A stretch of 64,000 nucleotides of DNA, from contig NC_088303.1 of the NCBI RefSeq assembly GCF_032854445.1, positions 29,831,501 to 29,895,500 of the forward strand. The letters are read 5' to 3'. A program made the translations under genes and the position numbers. This DNA comes from Liolophura sinensis. Taxonomy: Eukaryota > Mollusca > Polyplacophora > Chitonida > Chitonidae. Positions 60,278-64,000 of the stretch are shown here, one piece after another. The stretch's first letter is position 1. Each line of letters opens with the position of its first letter. Under the pieces are notes generated by a model. The model had not been told where the DNA came from. It worked only from the letters and a program-made list of their open reading frames with translations, and ran no database searches.

Positions 60278-63200
60278 AGTGAACAAATGTACAGAATGTT
60301 TACAAGATGAATATAATAAGGCTACCTCGGAGAAGCGTTGGTGTGTTCCGAGGTTTAAATCTCCTTTAGTTCTTGCCTAGTGCCTCTACCACACATCACG
60401 ATGATTTCATAAAATCACACGTCTTGAAACGCCAAATTGCAGCCTTGCTAGTACTAACCAAAATGCGACGACGTTACATACGAAAGCGTCATCAGAAACA
60501 AGACGAACTTCGCAAAGTTCAGCGTAAGGGGCTGGTGTAAATTCTTCTCCGTGATGTTTGTCTCCAGAAGCCTTAACAACCTGATGTTGTAGAGTAACCT
60601 AGCTGTCCTTGAAGATCACAGTATACACAGATTAAACGGGAGGCACTATCGGAAGTTCAGTCCTAGGTGATCGATCAGCCCACCACAGAGACGTCGTTGA
60701 CGCCGGACAAGCTGTCACAGCGTTCCGCCCACTTCTTTGACGCTTAACGGACCACGTCAATCTGCTATTTTGACAACACGACGACGGACTTAGTCCAAGT
60801 GAACTAGGAGCATGTGCAAGTATGCAGTACTATCTCAGTAAGCTCTTTCCTTCGCGTAATATTGTAAATTTGTTCCTAAAAATGTCCGATCATTCGAAAT
60901 TTTAAACTCGCTATTTTATCCAGGTTCACTTTTCTCCCATGCAATCTATTACGACTCCCGCATGCGTCAACGAGCACTGCCCTTCTGCGGGGCCGGCGAC
61001 ACACGCTGTCACTTATACCTGTGAAGCGAGGAAGAGCGCACAGGTAATGTATACACACACGTCAGCTATAGTATATCATCTGAAAGCAATAGGTAATCTT
61101 AGCTGGTGTTGGAGCCGTGACCGGTCATGTGATCGATGTCTCGGGGAGCTAAGCGTGCTGAATTCGCCCGGGCTGAGTGAGGTTTCCAGGCGGACAAGAG
61201 CAGGTTGATACACTCACCTCCGGGAGTCCAGACATCCAAGACAATCTCGAGCAGTGACGGACTTAAAATGCACAGCATGTCCCAACACACGGATATATTC
61301 ATATATACATATTTGTGTGTCTGCATATAGATGTCTTCTTTTCACATATTGTGGCCTCGAAATACTGTTTGATCAAGGCTGCGTCAGATTGAGTAGAGTG
61401 TGTGAATACTGTATTATGTTGCAAAGACGGGAACCTTGGGAGCTGGGGTTACCCCCCAAAATCGGCACTCCGAGGGGACCCGCACGCTCTGGGGTAAAGC
61501 ATGAGGGGGTACAGCTGCGTTACTTCACTTACGGGGCCACGGAGTAGTAGCTCGCTGTCAGCTGAGGGCTTATCCAGGCCATTAAGTAAATGTTTGCCAT
61601 AGACACTGATTATGACAGTGTGTAATATTACCACTGGTATATAGTACACCTCCTGCAGATCCTACTTATATGCGTATACCATGGGCTCTAGTTTGACAGG
61701 ATAACTCAAGTTATTGAGGATGGCCGGTATTATTAAGACGTAAAACATAGAGGAGCAACGACAGTGTGATAGCTGGCAAATGGTCACACGTAACCGGTGA
61801 AAACACAGCTTCTTGCCTATTTACTTGTCAGGGTTTTATTCTAACTGTTCATGAAGTAGCCCATAGCACCATGGCTTAAGCAGAATTAGGTAAAAAAAAA
61901 AACGCAGTGATATTAACTACAATTTATCACATGTATATACTGTGACAGATCCAACTCAACACGGTGCAGGCTTTATCCCGTAACTCTGCAGGACAGTCAA
62001 CCTCCATATCAGCGAAGCTTTTTAAATTTACTCTTCCGTATGCATACACGAGAAAAACCGACACACTGTGGCGACTGTTTTTAAGGTTGGGACAAGTCAA
62101 CCTGTCACAGTTATCGTCCCGCCTGTGCAAGCCATGAATGGTTAAAAGGGGCCACCCCAGATCTATCCACACGAGAGCATTGTCAAAACACCGTTGGTGT
62201 TTTTAATGTCCTCAAAGAAATATAAAGCAAATTTAATCGCTGAAATAGGCTGATAACATAAGTGAGCAGAATTTAAGCTCTATACAGTCATATCATTATA
62301 TAGGCGCGGCAATTCACTGGAAGAGGGGACTTATGGCTTTTCTCAGTCGACCCAGCTTTAGCCAGTGAGGTAGTGTATTCGAATCCATGCCTGTTTACCC
62401 CATCGGAATCGTTTTGTTCTGTTCTCGCAAATCACCCCGTGAATTTTTCCTGTCAATCCCCTAGCGAATACGAAAATAATTTGTGCAGAAATTGGCTCAA
62501 AATGCCCGATTGGAACAGTTCATATTTCAGATGAATTCCCAACATCGCCACTCCACAACATATTGCTTAAACGACTTCAAATTCCATGCCTGCAACATAA
62601 GCATCAAAGACTTCTCCTTTGTAATATAATCATCTATTCCATTCGTTATTTACTTTCGCAGCTCTCAATGGATTCGTGCATTTGCACGGTGAGCATATTT
62701 TATGAGCTAACGGTTGTTGTAAAAGTTTATTTCTTTTACGATCGACTTCTAACTAAAGCACTCAAACTGAGATCGATGTATGTAGATAACACAGGCGAAG
62801 ATTTAACCAAAAAGTTAATAAGGACGGCGATTCTGAACGCAATTTGTTTTGTTCTTTGGAAATTGTTCGCAAAATGATATGGGCGCAGCGGATTGAAGGA
62901 TGAGCTTTGTGTGTTATACTAACTTGATAAAGTAGGTCCATAAATCCAGACTGATTCTGTTTGAATTTATGCGCGTATTAGGTTATTTGATATATGCTTA
63001 CTGACGCTAGCGACAATCATTCATATTGTACTTAAACCTGGTAGGATAATATATTTATACATGACACTAAGCCCAGATAGAACTACAAACGTTGTATGGG
63101 TCCTACACAAAGTTACGGATACCACAACCGCTTGACTACTTCGTAAGCAAAAACTGCCACAAAGATAATCTCCCTGTAATATACCGTATCGTATCTTGTC

Positions 63201-64000
63201 GTTCAACTTCGTAATAGGTCCAAAGTGTCTCATCCAAAGACAGACAGCCTTAAATCTTCCCGACATCAAGCAGTAGGGCAACCAAAGTGTATCCAGTTTT
63301 AAAATAGGTTAATGCGGATTATTCTTTTCCTAGATTTGTAGATGTCCCTATATTGTTGCACAGTTCAACGTTCAAATACCTGGTGTGTTTATGTTGATGT
63401 CATTAGTACATATTTCATTTTAGGTATGTGTTGAAATGGATTGCAATCAACATGAAAATCTCTGTCACAGATTATCCCCTTCCTTGCTTAGAGTTTTGAT
63501 TGTACTAAACATCTCTTTTGATGCATCATTTAGATATCTTTCTTATTAATAGGCGTTGGCCGGTTTTCCTGGCACTCCCCAAAATACAGAGGGTGGTAAA
63601 AGAAAGCGTAGTGAGTTGGTAAAAATCATGGTATGACTGGTGGGAAGATTATGGGCCAGGGCTCAGGTATCAGTGACAAAACAGCGCATGTGTAAGTTTA
63701 CCTTTCACTAATCGAGTAGCATCTACAGATTTTTGTCTCGCACCATTCATGACATCGTATCAAAGTAAAGCGGCATTGAGCACATCAATAGATAAAGGTA
63801 CACAACAAGCCAGTAAATGACAGAATATGAAGTATGGTCGGTCCCTGGTCCCTCCCAATCTTGTATTCTTAATCCCCTCCCACCTCCTCCCGTATCCCAG
63901 CCCCGTCCCAAGGCTTCGGCTCAGCCAACAAGTGGTAGAATAGTCCGGTTCTTTTCCACTCATCGAGAGGCCCATAAATTACTGCCCTATAAAGCTTCCC
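60278..64000. other. Upstream flank of gene B; no gene recognised
   Basis: Promoter and 5' UTR of gene B should lie here but no clear core element can be named. Two GC-richer patches stand out: 61140-61250 with a minus-strand AG|GTGAGT donor-like site, and 61425-61570 with a minus-strand GTAAGT. Both are candidates for untranslated exons. The rest shows only short open frames. Confidence 0.4.

Noticed and set aside
60278-60286. Gene B start at a TTG a few codons upstream of the first ATG
   Set aside because: Non-ATG initiation is unlikely with in-frame ATGs at 60277 and just after.

Overview
This is animal nuclear DNA: two genes are split by GT-AG introns, coding density is very low, and there are many SINEs, minisatellites and AT-rich microsatellites. 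The dominant SINE has a tRNA-type head, a long conserved body and a tail ending in CAATCAAATAAATAAAT. It resembles short elements known from molluscs (RUDI/V-SINE type, named from memory), so a mollusc is the best guess; nothing here fixes the species.

Layout. Positions 1-13150 carry no gene I can support, but hold several SINEs, a 34-bp minisatellite with higher-order structure and small repeats. Gene A (+ strand) has 18 coding exons from 13152 to 28884. It encodes a 788-residue type II membrane protein of the M28B family (glutamate carboxypeptidase II / NAALADase / transferrin receptor). The exons join into one open frame with matching phases. The general-base glutamate, one zinc-ligand glutamate and the zinc-ligand histidine are replaced, so it is probably a non-catalytic receptor-like protein. 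Its cytoplasmic tail carries a YRNL (YxxPhi) motif. A SINE-poor, T-rich stretch of about 6.4 kb follows the stop and looks like a very long 3' UTR.

Positions 35400-39990 are intergenic and SINE-dense. Gene B (- strand) has four coding exons between 60277 and 44995. It encodes a 246-residue protein with a disordered Ser/Thr/Pro-rich N-terminus and a C-terminal 3CxxC-type zinc-binding domain. Its stop is followed on the minus strand by another SINE-free stretch of about 5 kb, probably its 3' UTR. The two genes are therefore convergent.

The introns of gene B hold two arrays with a 25- or 50-bp period lying right beside exons 3 and 4. The array next to exon 3 repeats the exon's own splice acceptor about 15 times. 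From 60278 to 64000 I see only the upstream flank of gene B. Nothing in the sequence links the two genes functionally.
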